Below, in pieces: positions 9,249 through 16,825 of a DNA stretch of 64,000 bases (position 1 is the first letter of the stretch; each line of letters begins with the position of its first letter). Location: the NCBI RefSeq assembly GCF_009183655.1, contig NZ_WEIO01000002.1:1-64000 (forward strand). Direction: 5' to 3'. The position numbers and the translations under genes are program-made. Source of the stretch: Bacillus aerolatus. Its GTDB lineage: Bacteria; Bacillota; Bacilli; Bacillales; Domibacillaceae. The notes beneath the pieces are model-generated. The model was not told the origin of the DNA, made no database searches, and saw only the letters and a program-made list of their open reading frames with translations.

Positions 9249-9322
9249 AAGTTCAAACTCCTTACTCGTTAATAGTTGCCGATCATTTTTAAATTTTTTT
9301 ATAAAAAATACGATAGACACTC

Positions 9323-9415
9323 TTAATTTACCCATATTCCCCAAAAGAAAACGGAAGCACGGCAGCGGAATGGTCCCGGATGAATATGAAGAACAATGTC
9401 CTGCTTTGTTTGCAT
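9323..9415 (-). CDS. Small ORF (30 residues) upstream of speD, possible leader peptide
   Basis: An ATG with an almost ideal site (GAGGAGGTAAAAT) opens a 30-codon frame beginning [16 protein letters not shown] and ending FFWGIWVN. It lies 74 bases upstream of speD in the same direction, in a different frame from the speD extension. I do not recognise the peptide. It could be a leader peptide that tunes speD or an independent small protein; a chance ORF cannot be excluded. Confidence 0.45.
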   Translation of the reverse strand: MQTKQDIVLHIHPGPFRCRASVFFWGIWVN

Positions 9416-9450
9416 ATTTTACCTCCTCATTTCCTATGCTTATAATTAGG

Positions 9451-9479
9451 ATGATAGCCCATATTTCTCTTTTGGTAAA
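9451..9479 (-). promoter_or_regulatory. Predicted SigA promoter for the small ORF and speD
   Basis: On the minus strand, -35 TTTACC (9474-9479) and -10 TATCAT (9451-9456) are separated by 17 bases. The small ORF begins 36 bases downstream of the -10 box. Confidence 0.5.
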
Positions 9480-9700
9480 CGAATACAGAAAATTTAGAAA
9501 AAACTTTCGACAGAAAAAACTTGCTATATATTTGAGGCGGCGCTTCAAATTGCAGATTTTCGTCATTTTTTGTAGAACGAATTTTGTTTAATTTTTGCCG
9601 GAAAACGGTAATGATAGAGTAAGAGGATGAACAGCCAGAAGCAGACAATCATTTATGGACGGATAAAATATTAACATTTCATATAAAGGTGGGGTTCATC

Positions 9701-9802
9701 ATGAAAATCAAAGTGAAAAGCTGGAGAATGTTAACGGTACAAGATAAAATGTCGATATTAAGAGCGATCAGTCAGCGTCCGAAAATAAAAAAAGGGGCGT
9801 AA
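9701..9802 (+). CDS. Small basic protein of 33 residues, unknown
   Basis: ATG preceded by AAGGTGGGG and followed at once by its own terminator. The peptide starts MKIKVKSWRMLTVQDK and ends RPKIKKGA, with nine Lys and four Arg. No family recognised. The good ribosome site and private terminator argue for a real short gene between the divergent speD and nrtR units. The region 9480-9700 holds no other feature I can support. Confidence 0.5.
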   Translation: MKIKVKSWRMLTVQDKMSILRAISQRPKIKKGA

Positions 9803-9821
9803 GCCAGAAAAGAAGAACTGA

Positions 9822-9848
9822 GAGGCAGGGAGCCTCATTTTTTTTGTC
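9822..9848 (+). terminator. Intrinsic terminator after the 33-residue ORF
   Basis: GAGGC/GCCTC stem with loop AGGGA, followed by ATTTTTTTTG. Confidence 0.75.
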
Positions 9849-9874
9849 TTTTTTTACGAAAAAGCAATTAAGGG

Positions 9875-9903
9875 TTGTTTTTTTCTGATATTTCTCGTAT
9901 ATT
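9875..9903 (+). promoter_or_regulatory. Predicted SigA promoter of nrtR-pncA-pncB
   Basis: -35 TTGTTT (9875-9880), 17-base spacer, -10 TATATT (9898-9903). The expected transcription start, near 9910, lies inside the palindrome at 9906-9924. Confidence 0.6.
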
Positions 9904-9905
9904 TT

Positions 9906-9924
9906 GATTAACGATTCGTTAATC
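9906..9924 (+). promoter_or_regulatory. Candidate NrtR operator, perfect palindrome
   Basis: GATTAACGA-T-TCGTTAATC is a perfect 19-base palindrome immediately after the -10 box and about 37 bases before the first gene of the operon. That gene encodes an NrtR-type regulator, so autoregulatory repression is the obvious reading. The operator assignment is inference from position and symmetry. Confidence 0.6.
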
Positions 9925-9961
9925 ATTAATAAAATAACGGCCGTATTTGAGGTGAAAATGG

Positions 9962-10759
9962 GTGTTGGATAAATTTATTACCCACAAAGAAGCATTAAAG
10001 GAGTATGATAATAAACAGTATCGTACTCCTGATGGTTACACAAGTGATATTGTTATTTTTACGATCAGGAAAGAAGAAGAGGCGGAGTTTCAGCGTTCCT
10101 TACATATTCTTCTTATTAAAAGAGCTTTAATAAACAGTGAAGGCCAGCCGAATATCGAAGGCGGCAAGTGGGCGCTGCCTGGAGGTTTTGTAGCGCCGGA
10201 TGAAACAGCATTTGAAGCCGCAGCGAGAGAACTGAAAGAAGAAACGGGCCTTTGTGGCATACATTTAAAGCATTACGCTGTTTATGATCAAGAAGGCCGG
10301 GATCCGAGAGGCTGGATTATTTCGAATGCCCATTACGCAGCGGTTCCGGAGCATCTTTTAACCGGGAGAAAAGCAGGTGATGATGCGATGGATGTACGGT
10401 TGGTTAACATCCACGAAGCGCTCGAACGGCCGCTTGCATTTGACCATGAAACGATTATTAAAGATGCGCTCAGGAAAATCCAATTGGAAATGCTGCAAAC
10501 GACACTTGCCAAAGAGTTTCTTCCTCAGGAGTTTACATTATCGGAACTTCGCCACATTGTTTTATGTGTAGCAGGTGATCTCGTTGAAGAAGTAGTAAAA
10601 TCTGAACCGTTTTTTTGGCGGAAAGCACCGAAGTTGCCCTTTATAGAAAAAGTGCTGAATGAAGATGGCAGCCAAAAAACGACCCAAAGACATTCCAAAT
10701 TTAAAACGAAGCTTTATCGTTTTAATGAATATAGTCCAATCAAGAGCATTTATAAGTGA
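9962..10759 (+). CDS. nrtR: NrtR-like transcriptional regulator with NUDIX domain
   Basis: A 265-residue protein with an N-terminal NUDIX domain (about 1-150) carrying an intact GX5EX7REX2EEXG box from WALPGGF onward, and a C-terminal part that looks like the NrtR winged helix: FTLSELRHI near 182, and KFKTKLYRFNE near the end. NrtR proteins sense ADP-ribose or related NAD metabolites and repress NAD salvage genes. It is first in an operon with pncA and pncB, which supports this over a plain ADP-ribose pyrophosphatase. Start GTG at 9962 after GAGGTG. The intact NUDIX box means hydrolase activity may be retained. Confidence 0.8.
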   Translation: MLDKFITHKEALKEYDNKQYRTPDGYTSDIVIFTIRKEEEAEFQRSLHILLIKRALINSEGQPNIEGGKWALPGGFVAPDETAFEAAARELKEETGLCGIHLKHYAVYDQEGRDPRGWIISNAHYAAVPEHLLTGRKAGDDAMDVRLVNIHEALERPLAFDHETIIKDALRKIQLEMLQTTLAKEFLPQEFTLSELRHIVLCVAGDLVEEVVKSEPFFWRKAPKLPFIEKVLNEDGSQKTTQRHSKFKTKLYRFNEYSPIKSIYK

Positions 10760-10788
10760 AGAAAATCACATAAAAGGAGTGGGAGGAA

Positions 10789-11334
10789 ATGAGCAAAAAA
10801 GCGTTAATTAACGTGGATTATACGATTGATTTCGTTAACGGGGCTCTTCCAGTCGGTCAGCCTGCTGTGGAAATTGAAGATAACATTACTTCGCTGACTG
10901 AAGAATTTTTAAATGAAGGAGAGTTCGTTGTACTGGCCATTGATATACATAAAGAAAATGATCCGTATCATCCCGAAACGAAGCTGTTCCCGCCTCATAA
11001 TATTGCAGGAACGGAAGGGAGAAGACTTTACGGACGGCTGGAGACGGTTTATCAGGAAAACAAACATTCCGAACAGCTTTATTATATGGACAAAACCCGT
11101 TATTCCGCTTTTGCGGGAACAGACTTGGACAGCAGACTGCGGGAGCGGGGTATTACTGAACTTCATTTAGTTGGTGTATGTACAGATATTTGCGTGCTGC
11201 ATACAGCGGTCGATGCGTACAACAAAGGGTACTCGATTGTCATTCACCGAGATGCGACCGCGAGCTTCAATCAGACCGGCCATGAATGGGCATTGCGTCA
11301 TTTTCAAGATTGTTTAGCAGCGAAAGTTATTTAA
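10789..11334 (+). CDS. pncA: Nicotinamidase (isochorismatase family)
   Basis: PncA of 181 residues, deamidating nicotinamide to nicotinate. The catalytic triad is visible: Asp10 (INVDYT), Lys102 (MDKTRYSAF) and Cys135 (CTDICVLHTA). The metal site is in AIDIHKENDPYHPE (Asp52, His54, His61). ATG after GGGAGGAA. It feeds the nicotinate phosphoribosyltransferase 17 bases downstream, so the operon recycles nicotinamide into NAD. Confidence 0.93.
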   Translation: MSKKALINVDYTIDFVNGALPVGQPAVEIEDNITSLTEEFLNEGEFVVLAIDIHKENDPYHPETKLFPPHNIAGTEGRRLYGRLETVYQENKHSEQLYYMDKTRYSAFAGTDLDSRLRERGITELHLVGVCTDICVLHTAVDAYNKGYSIVIHRDATASFNQTGHEWALRHFQDCLAAKVI

Positions 11335-11351
11335 TTGTGGAGGGAAAGAAC

Positions 11352-12827
11352 ATGAACAAGCATTTTGAAGATGACGGGCTGGCTTTGCATACAGATTTAT
11401 ATCAAATCAATATGGCTGAAACGTATTGGAACGATGGCATTCATGAGAAAAAAGCTGTGTTTGAACTTTATTTCCGAAAACTCCCTTTTGGCAACGGCTA
11501 TGCCATTTTTGCCGGATTGGAAAGAATCATAGAGTACTTGCAAAACTTTAAATTTTCGGCAAGTGATATGGAGTATTTGCGCGATGATTTAGGCTATGAG
11601 GAAGACTTTCTCGCTTATTTGGAAGGACTGACTTTTACCGGCACGATCAAGTCCATGCGCGAAGGCGAAATGGTTTTCGGCAATGAGCCGATTATGAGAA
11701 TAGAAGCACCGCTTGCAGAAGCGCAAATTATTGAAACGGCCTTATTGAACATTGTGAATTACCAGACGTTGATCGCCACGAAAGCTTCCCGGATCAAACA
11801 AGTCGTTGGAGAAGAAGCGGCGATGGAGTTTGGCAGCCGCCGTGCTCACGAACTGGATGCCGCTATCTGGGGAACGAGAGCCGCTTACATCGGCGGGTTT
11901 GAGGGCACGAGCAATGTCAGAGCGGGCAAGCTGTTCGGCATTCCGGTTTCGGGCACTCATGCTCATTCGCTGGTTCAAACTTATAAAGATGAATACACCG
12001 CTTTCCATAAATATGCTGAGCGCCACAAAGACTGTGTCTTTTTAGTCGATACGTATGATACATTAAAGTCAGGCGTGCCTACAGCCATTAAAGTAGCGAA
12101 AGAGCTTGGAAATCGCATTAATTTTGCGGGTATCCGTCTAGATAGCGGCGACTTAGCTTATTTATCAAAAGAAGCGAGAAGAATGCTCGATGACGCCGGT
12201 TTTTACGATACAAAAATTATTGCGTCCAATGACTTGGATGAATATACGATTATGAGCTTAAAAGCAGAAGGCGCCAAAATTGACAGCTGGGGAATCGGTA
12301 CGAAGCTGATTACCGCTTTTGACCAAGCCGCTCTCGGTGCCGTGTATAAGCTCGTTTCTATTGAAAATGAAGAAGGTTTGATGGAAGACACGATTAAAAT
12401 ATCCGGCAATCCTGAAAAAGTGACAACTCCTGGCCTAAAAAGGTTATACCGGATTATTAATAAAGAAAACGGTAAAGCGGAAGGCGATTATTTAGCGATG
12501 GAACACGAAAACCCGGCCGAAGAAAAACGGTTGAAAATGTTCCACCCCGTGCATACATTTATCAGCAAATTTATCACTAATTTTGAAGCGAGAGAATTGC
12601 ATGAAATGATTTTTCAAGAAGGGCATTTAGTGTATGTGCAGCCCGGAATTAAAGAGGTTCAAGCATTCGCTAAGGAAAATCTTGAGCTATTGTGGAAAGA
12701 AAATAAACGCTCGCTTAATCCAGAAGAATACCCGGTTGATTTAAGCCAAGCTTGCTGGGACAACAAAATGAGAAATATAGAAGAAGTGCGGGAAAAAGTG
12801 AAGATCATGAATGCAATGAATAATTAA
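11352..12827 (+). CDS. pncB: Nicotinate phosphoribosyltransferase
   Basis: PncB of 491 residues, converting nicotinate and PRPP to nicotinate mononucleotide. Family segments include LHTDLYQINMAETYW at the N terminus, EFGSRRAHELDAAIWGTRAAYIG, GTHAHSLV (with the phosphorylatable His) and IRLDSGDLAYLSK. The length matches the Bacillus long form (YueK-like). The ATG at 11352 follows GGAGGGAAAG. Last gene of the nrtR operon. Confidence 0.95.
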   Translation: MNKHFEDDGLALHTDLYQINMAETYWNDGIHEKKAVFELYFRKLPFGNGYAIFAGLERIIEYLQNFKFSASDMEYLRDDLGYEEDFLAYLEGLTFTGTIKSMREGEMVFGNEPIMRIEAPLAEAQIIETALLNIVNYQTLIATKASRIKQVVGEEAAMEFGSRRAHELDAAIWGTRAAYIGGFEGTSNVRAGKLFGIPVSGTHAHSLVQTYKDEYTAFHKYAERHKDCVFLVDTYDTLKSGVPTAIKVAKELGNRINFAGIRLDSGDLAYLSKEARRMLDDAGFYDTKIIASNDLDEYTIMSLKAEGAKIDSWGIGTKLITAFDQAALGAVYKLVSIENEEGLMEDTIKISGNPEKVTTPGLKRLYRIINKENGKAEGDYLAMEHENPAEEKRLKMFHPVHTFISKFITNFEARELHEMIFQEGHLVYVQPGIKEVQAFAKENLELLWKENKRSLNPEEYPVDLSQACWDNKMRNIEEVREKVKIMNAMNN

Positions 12828-12876
12828 AAAGAAGAATGAGAAGCTTCCCGTAAAAATTAAACACTGCTGGGTCGTG

Positions 12877-12907
12877 CCGGATACTGTAAAAAAGTATCCG
12901 GTTTTTA
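12877..12907 (+). terminator. Intrinsic terminator of the NAD salvage operon
   Basis: CCGGATACT/AGTATCCGG stem followed by TTTTTAT. Confidence 0.85.
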
Positions 12908-12957
12908 TGGTGAATAAGACTTTTCCTATTTTATTCGGGCTTCCTTCATTCAATAAA

Positions 12958-12973
12958 TTGAAAGCGCTGTCAA
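12958..12973 (+). promoter_or_regulatory. CcpA cre site upstream of methionine gamma-lyase
   Basis: TTGAAAGCGCTGTCAA matches the cre consensus WTGNAANCGNWNNCAW at every defined position. It lies 16-31 bases upstream of a TATAAT (-10) at 12989-12994, so it covers the -35 region, the placement expected for glucose repression. Confidence 0.75.
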
Positions 12974-13046
12974 AACCTTGATTTTAGATATAATATAAAG
13001 AAGAGAAAGACGGATATATATGATTAAGGTAAGGGAGTGGAAGAAA

Positions 13047-14231
13047 ATGAAAGAAAAGTTTAAAAGTATGGAAACAGCGGTGGTTCATGCAGGCTATGAC
13101 GCAAAAGACCATTTAGGCAGTCTCACTACTCCTATTTTTCAAACATCAACATTTACATTTGACAGCGCTGAACAAGGGGAAAAGCGTTTCGCAGGTGAGG
13201 AAGAAGGCTATATATATTCCCGGCTCGGCAATCCGACGGTGCGGGCGTTAGAAGAAAGAATCGCCGAGCTTGAAGAAGCGGAAGCAGGGCTCGCTTTCGG
13301 TTCGGGGATGGCTGCTGTTTCAGCTATATTGATGTCAATTACAAAGAGCGGCGATCATATTTTATGTTCACAAGGCATTTATGGATGTACGTTTGGACTA
13401 TTGCAATTAATGAAAGAAAAATATTACATCACCCACGATTTTAATGCTCTAGAAACAGAGGAAGAGATTGAAAAGCAGATTCGGCCAGAAACGGCTTGTA
13501 TTTATGTGGAAACACCCATTAATCCTACAATGAAGCTGATTGACTTGGAGTTAGTGGCGAAAGTGGCAAAGAAGCACGGGATACTAGTGGTGGTGGATAA
13601 TACGTTTTCTTCTCCATACTTGCAGCAGCCTTTAAAAGCAGGCTGCGACATCGTGCTGCACAGCGCAACAAAATACATTGGCGGCCATGGAGATGTAATT
13701 GCCGGTCTTGCGGCAGGAAAAAAGGAACGAATCCATTCGATCGCTATGACGACGTTAAAAGACGTAGGAGGAGTGATTTCGCCGTTTGATGCGTGGCTGT
13801 TGCTGAGAGGAATGAAAACATTGCCCGTCCGCATGGATCGTCATTGCGAGAATGCGGTTTATATTGTGGAACAGTTGGAGAAACATCCCGCTGTGAAAAG
13901 TGTGTTTTATCCCGGTGACGAAGCAGGCGGCGATTATGCCATCATGCAAAAACAAATGAGAAAAGGCGGCGGATTGATTTCCTTTGAAATCAACGGCAGC
14001 AAACAGCAGGCGCAAAAGCTGCTGAACGACTTGTCACTAATCAAAATTGCCGTCAGTCTCGGCGATGCAGAAACCCTCATTCAACATCCGGCTACAATGA
14101 CACACTCAGGAATCCCCGAACAAACAAGAAACAAAATGGGCATCTCCGACAAGCTCATCCGTCTTTCCGTCGGTCTTGAAGCCAAAGAAGACATCTGGGA
14201 AGACCTTAAGCAAGCCTTGGATCAAGTTTGA
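13047..14231 (+). CDS. Methionine gamma-lyase (Cys/Met metabolism PLP enzyme)
   Basis: PLP enzyme of 394 residues. PLP Lys209 is in HSATKYIGGHGD; YSRLGNPT and FGSGMAAVSA are present. SQGIYGCTFG carries a Cys (about residue 114) two after the substrate-site Tyr. In this family that Cys marks methionine gamma-lyase (Cys116 of the Pseudomonas enzyme), where cystathionine lyases usually have GGT. Expected reaction: methionine to methanethiol, ammonia and 2-oxobutyrate. Start ATG with AAGGGAGTGG upstream. Catabolic role fits the cre site; a broader cystathionine lyase activity remains possible. Confidence 0.82.
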   Translation: MKEKFKSMETAVVHAGYDAKDHLGSLTTPIFQTSTFTFDSAEQGEKRFAGEEEGYIYSRLGNPTVRALEERIAELEEAEAGLAFGSGMAAVSAILMSITKSGDHILCSQGIYGCTFGLLQLMKEKYYITHDFNALETEEEIEKQIRPETACIYVETPINPTMKLIDLELVAKVAKKHGILVVVDNTFSSPYLQQPLKAGCDIVLHSATKYIGGHGDVIAGLAAGKKERIHSIAMTTLKDVGGVISPFDAWLLLRGMKTLPVRMDRHCENAVYIVEQLEKHPAVKSVFYPGDEAGGDYAIMQKQMRKGGGLISFEINGSKQQAQKLLNDLSLIKIAVSLGDAETLIQHPATMTHSGIPEQTRNKMGISDKLIRLSVGLEAKEDIWEDLKQALDQV

Positions 14232-14246
14232 CTGTAAGAAACGAAT

Positions 14247-14291
14247 GGGGTCTGATCCCCAAGCGATGGAGGTCAGCCTCCTCTTTTTTTA
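14247..14291 (+). terminator. Terminator after methionine gamma-lyase
   Basis: A GGGG/CCCC hairpin (14247-14260) followed by the terminator proper, GGAGG TCAG CCTCC (14268-14281), and TCTTTTTTT. Confidence 0.7.
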
Positions 14292-14390
14292 GTTCAATTT
14301 GTGCTGTAGCTAAGCCTTCACGCTTTTCTTTGTCTCACTTGTCCGTTATGATAGACACTGAAAACTTTTATATAAAAAGGAGAGATTTGT

Positions 14391-14828
14391 ATGGCAAAAA
14401 AAGGACAGATTTTAATGGGAAATGGAGAAACAATTGAATTTGAATTATATCCTGATGCTGCGCCGAACACAGTGGCTAACTTTGAAAAATTAGCTAACGA
14501 AGGATTTTATAATGGCGTCACTTTTCATCGTGTCATTCCAGGTTTTGTGAGCCAAGGCGGGGACCCGACTGGAACAGGAGCAGGTGGGAGTGGCACGACA
14601 ATCAAATGTGAAACAGAAGGCAATCCGTATAAGCATGAAGCAGGCAGCTTATCAATGGCACATGCCGGCAAAGATACAGGAAGCAGCCAGTTCTTTATCG
14701 TTCATGAGCCGCAGCCGCATTTGAACGGCGTCCACACAGTATTCGGAAAAGTAACATCCGGCCTTGAAACAGCGCGTGCGATGAAAAATGGCGATGTAAT
14801 GGAGAGAGTTACTGTAGTAGATGAATAA
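14391..14828 (+). CDS. ppiB: Peptidyl-prolyl cis-trans isomerase, cyclophilin type
   Basis: A 145-residue cytoplasmic cyclophilin. Typical segments: [38 protein letters not shown] and [12 protein letters not shown]. No signal peptide. Single-gene unit with an AAGGAGAG site and its own terminator. Confidence 0.95.
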   Translation: MAKKGQILMGNGETIEFELYPDAAPNTVANFEKLANEGFYNGVTFHRVIPGFVSQGGDPTGTGAGGSGTTIKCETEGNPYKHEAGSLSMAHAGKDTGSSQFFIVHEPQPHLNGVHTVFGKVTSGLETARAMKNGDVMERVTVVDE

Positions 14829-14840
14829 ACTTAAACTAGG

Positions 14841-14867
14841 GGGAGGCAGTATGCTTCTCCCTTTTTT
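14841..14867 (+). terminator. Intrinsic terminator of ppiB
   Basis: GGGAG/CTCCC outer stem with inner GCA/TGC pairing, followed by TTTTTTC. Confidence 0.75.
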
Positions 14868-14886
14868 CTGAAAAAGAGGTGTAAAC

Positions 14887-15624
14887 GTGAAAATTAATGT
14901 ATGGTCTGATTTTGTGTGTCCGTTTTGTTATATCGGGAAACGCCGATTAGAAGCGGCATTAGATAAGTTTCCGCATAAAGATCAAGTGACGATTCAATTT
15001 AAAAGCTTTGAGCTTGACCCGAACGCTGCAAAAGAGGCAGGAAAAAACATTCATGAAGTACTTGCGGCAAAATACGGAATGAGTATCGAGCAGGCAAAGG
15101 CAGCTAATGCGAATGTCGGCGAACAGGCGGCATCAGCCGGCCTGACATTTAACTTTGATAAAATGAAGCCAACGAATACGCTCGATGCCCATCGCCTCGC
15201 AAAATTCGCAGGGGAAAAAGGGAAAGAAGCGGAATTAACCGAGCGGCTGTTAAAAGCATATTTTACTGACTCGCTATTTATAAGTGATCACAATGTGCTG
15301 GCTGAGATCGCCGGGGAAGTGGGATTAAACAAGGAAGAAGTGCTCGCGTTTTTAGCTTCTGACCGTTTTACCGAAGAAGTGCGGACCGACGAAGAGGAAG
15401 CCCGCCAGCTTGGTGTGCAAGGCGTTCCGTTTTTTGTCTTTAATGACAAATATGCCGTCTCCGGGGCACAGCCCGTTGAAGCTTTTACTTCTGCTTTGCA
15501 AAAAGTATGGGAAGAAGAAACCGGGAAGCCGGTTCTGCAAAACTTATCCGTTGATTCTGTATCTGGAGCGTTTTGTACAGATGAAGGCTGCGACGTGCCG
15601 GACGAACGTTTTCATAAGAAATAA
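14887..15624 (+). CDS. DsbA-family thiol oxidoreductase, FrnE-like
   Basis: A 245-residue cytoplasmic DsbA-like protein with the N-terminal active site Cys11-Pro-Phe-Cys14 (SDFVCPFCYIG), an inserted helical domain and the cis-Pro segment GVQGVPFFVF. The C-terminal extension has a second cysteine pair, Cys230 and Cys235 (CTDEGC), the CX4C arrangement described in Deinococcus FrnE. Start GTG at 14887 after GAGGTG. Likely role: disulfide exchange under redox stress; true substrates unknown. Confidence 0.85.
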   Translation: MKINVWSDFVCPFCYIGKRRLEAALDKFPHKDQVTIQFKSFELDPNAAKEAGKNIHEVLAAKYGMSIEQAKAANANVGEQAASAGLTFNFDKMKPTNTLDAHRLAKFAGEKGKEAELTERLLKAYFTDSLFISDHNVLAEIAGEVGLNKEEVLAFLASDRFTEEVRTDEEEARQLGVQGVPFFVFNDKYAVSGAQPVEAFTSALQKVWEEETGKPVLQNLSVDSVSGAFCTDEGCDVPDERFHKK

Positions 15625-15639
15625 GCATGGAGAGCCACT

Positions 15640-15790
15640 CATGTCATGCAGTCACCGAAAAGCACGATTACTTCTTGGCAGTATTGCTCAGGCTGACGCC
15701 TGCCGAACATTCATCCCTCCACCTACTCATCGGGCTAAGCCCTGCATATTCCTTGAGGTGGGGGACTTCTGTTCGGAAAATCTGTTAAAA
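15640..15790 (+). mobile_element. Possible orphan right end of an IS200/IS605-type element
   Basis: No transposase is present. The segment holds CAGGC/GCCTG and a long imperfect hairpin built from GAACA/TGTTC, TCCC/GGGA and CCACCT/AGGTGG (about 15707-15777), which resembles the structured 3' end found behind tnpB genes of IS605-type elements. GC-rich and unlike the AT-rich bases around it. This is a resemblance only. Confidence 0.3.
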
Positions 15791-15850
15791 GAATAGCTAA
15801 CTTAGCATATGAAATAGCATTGCAAATGAAGTTTAAATAGTACGCAAACA

Positions 15851-15883
15851 CGCTTGGATAAACATACTTTCCAAGCGTTTTTT
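15851..15883 (+). terminator. Intrinsic terminator downstream of frnE region
   Basis: CGCTTGG/CCAAGCG stem followed by TTTTTTA. From 15884 to 16204 I see only AT-rich sequence with no supportable gene. Confidence 0.75.
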
Positions 15884-16204
15884 ATTGTTATCTTACACAA
15901 CGAACGCCACCCGTCAGTTCCAGAATGGGTGAAATCAAATAGACAAGAGAAGAAATATAAAAATAGAACGTCCTCTTAAAATATGAATAAAACTAGTCAG
16001 TTGTCAGGCTGCAGCCACTGATGGAGCTGGCTTCTTTGCCTATTTAAAGCGTTAGATTAACTAAACTTAAGTGCAATACTCCAAATTGTGAAAAATTACA
16101 AAATATTATAAAATTTTATAATTTTTAGAGGGGATGCATGAAAAAGCACGTATACTATATTAAATGACCGGGAAAATGGCTCTTGGCAAACAAGGAGGAG
16201 AAAC

Positions 16205-16664
16205 ATGGAAAACAGCATCGTTTCATTAGTGCCGCCGATCTTAGTGATGGTAATGGTAGCAGCTACGCGAAGGGTGTTGCTGTCGTTAGGGGCAGGGATT
16301 GTCTCAACTGCAATCATCTTAGAGGGATTTAAGCCAAGAGAGACGGGGATTCATTTATGGAATGCTGTGAAAGGAGTCGTGTAGACGGAGGAGAATTAAA
16401 TACATGGAACGTGTACATTGTTTTATTCTTGCTTATTTCAGGAATTGTAATCGCTTTCACAAACTTGATTGGCGGTGGATTGGGCGATGAAACGGGTGAA
16501 AACTCGAGCCGGCGCTCAAATAATGACCGCCATGTTCGGAATTGCCATCTTTATTGATGATTATTTTAACAGTTTGGCCGATATTTGCTCTTGCTGCTGC
16601 GACTGTTATTGCGATGCTGTGGACCGGCTATCAGTCAACTGAAGGAAAAATTACACTATTTTGA
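16205..16664 (+). pseudogene. Remnant of an NhaC-type Na+/H+ antiporter
   Basis: Reading starts well (AGGAGGAGAAAC then ATG) with MENSIVSLVPPILVMVMVAA and other hydrophobic segments, but stops at a TAG at 16384. Similarity continues in another frame (WNVYIVLFLLISGIVIAFTN from about 16404), then a third (FIDDYFNSLA near 16550), and jumps after a large internal deletion to PIFALAAATVIAMLWTGYQS, ending at TGA 16662-16664. An intact member would be around 450 residues. Frameshifts plus deletion make this a dead gene. An intact nhaC lies at 59995. Confidence 0.75.
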
Positions 16665-16825
16665 AAAAGAGAAGAGCGAACACGATTGAGGCAGACGGTG
16701 GATTAGTGAATTCGGATATGGCCGAATGATTACACTTTTAAATACGATGTGAATCAAGAAAATTAATTTAACATCATATACTGTTATGTACAAAGAAATT
16801 CAAATAAACAGGGGAGGAAGAGAAC

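Noticed and set aside
16357-16557. Separate small membrane protein gene
   Set aside because: Its peptide continues the NhaC-type similarity from the frame before it, so it is part of the pseudogene.
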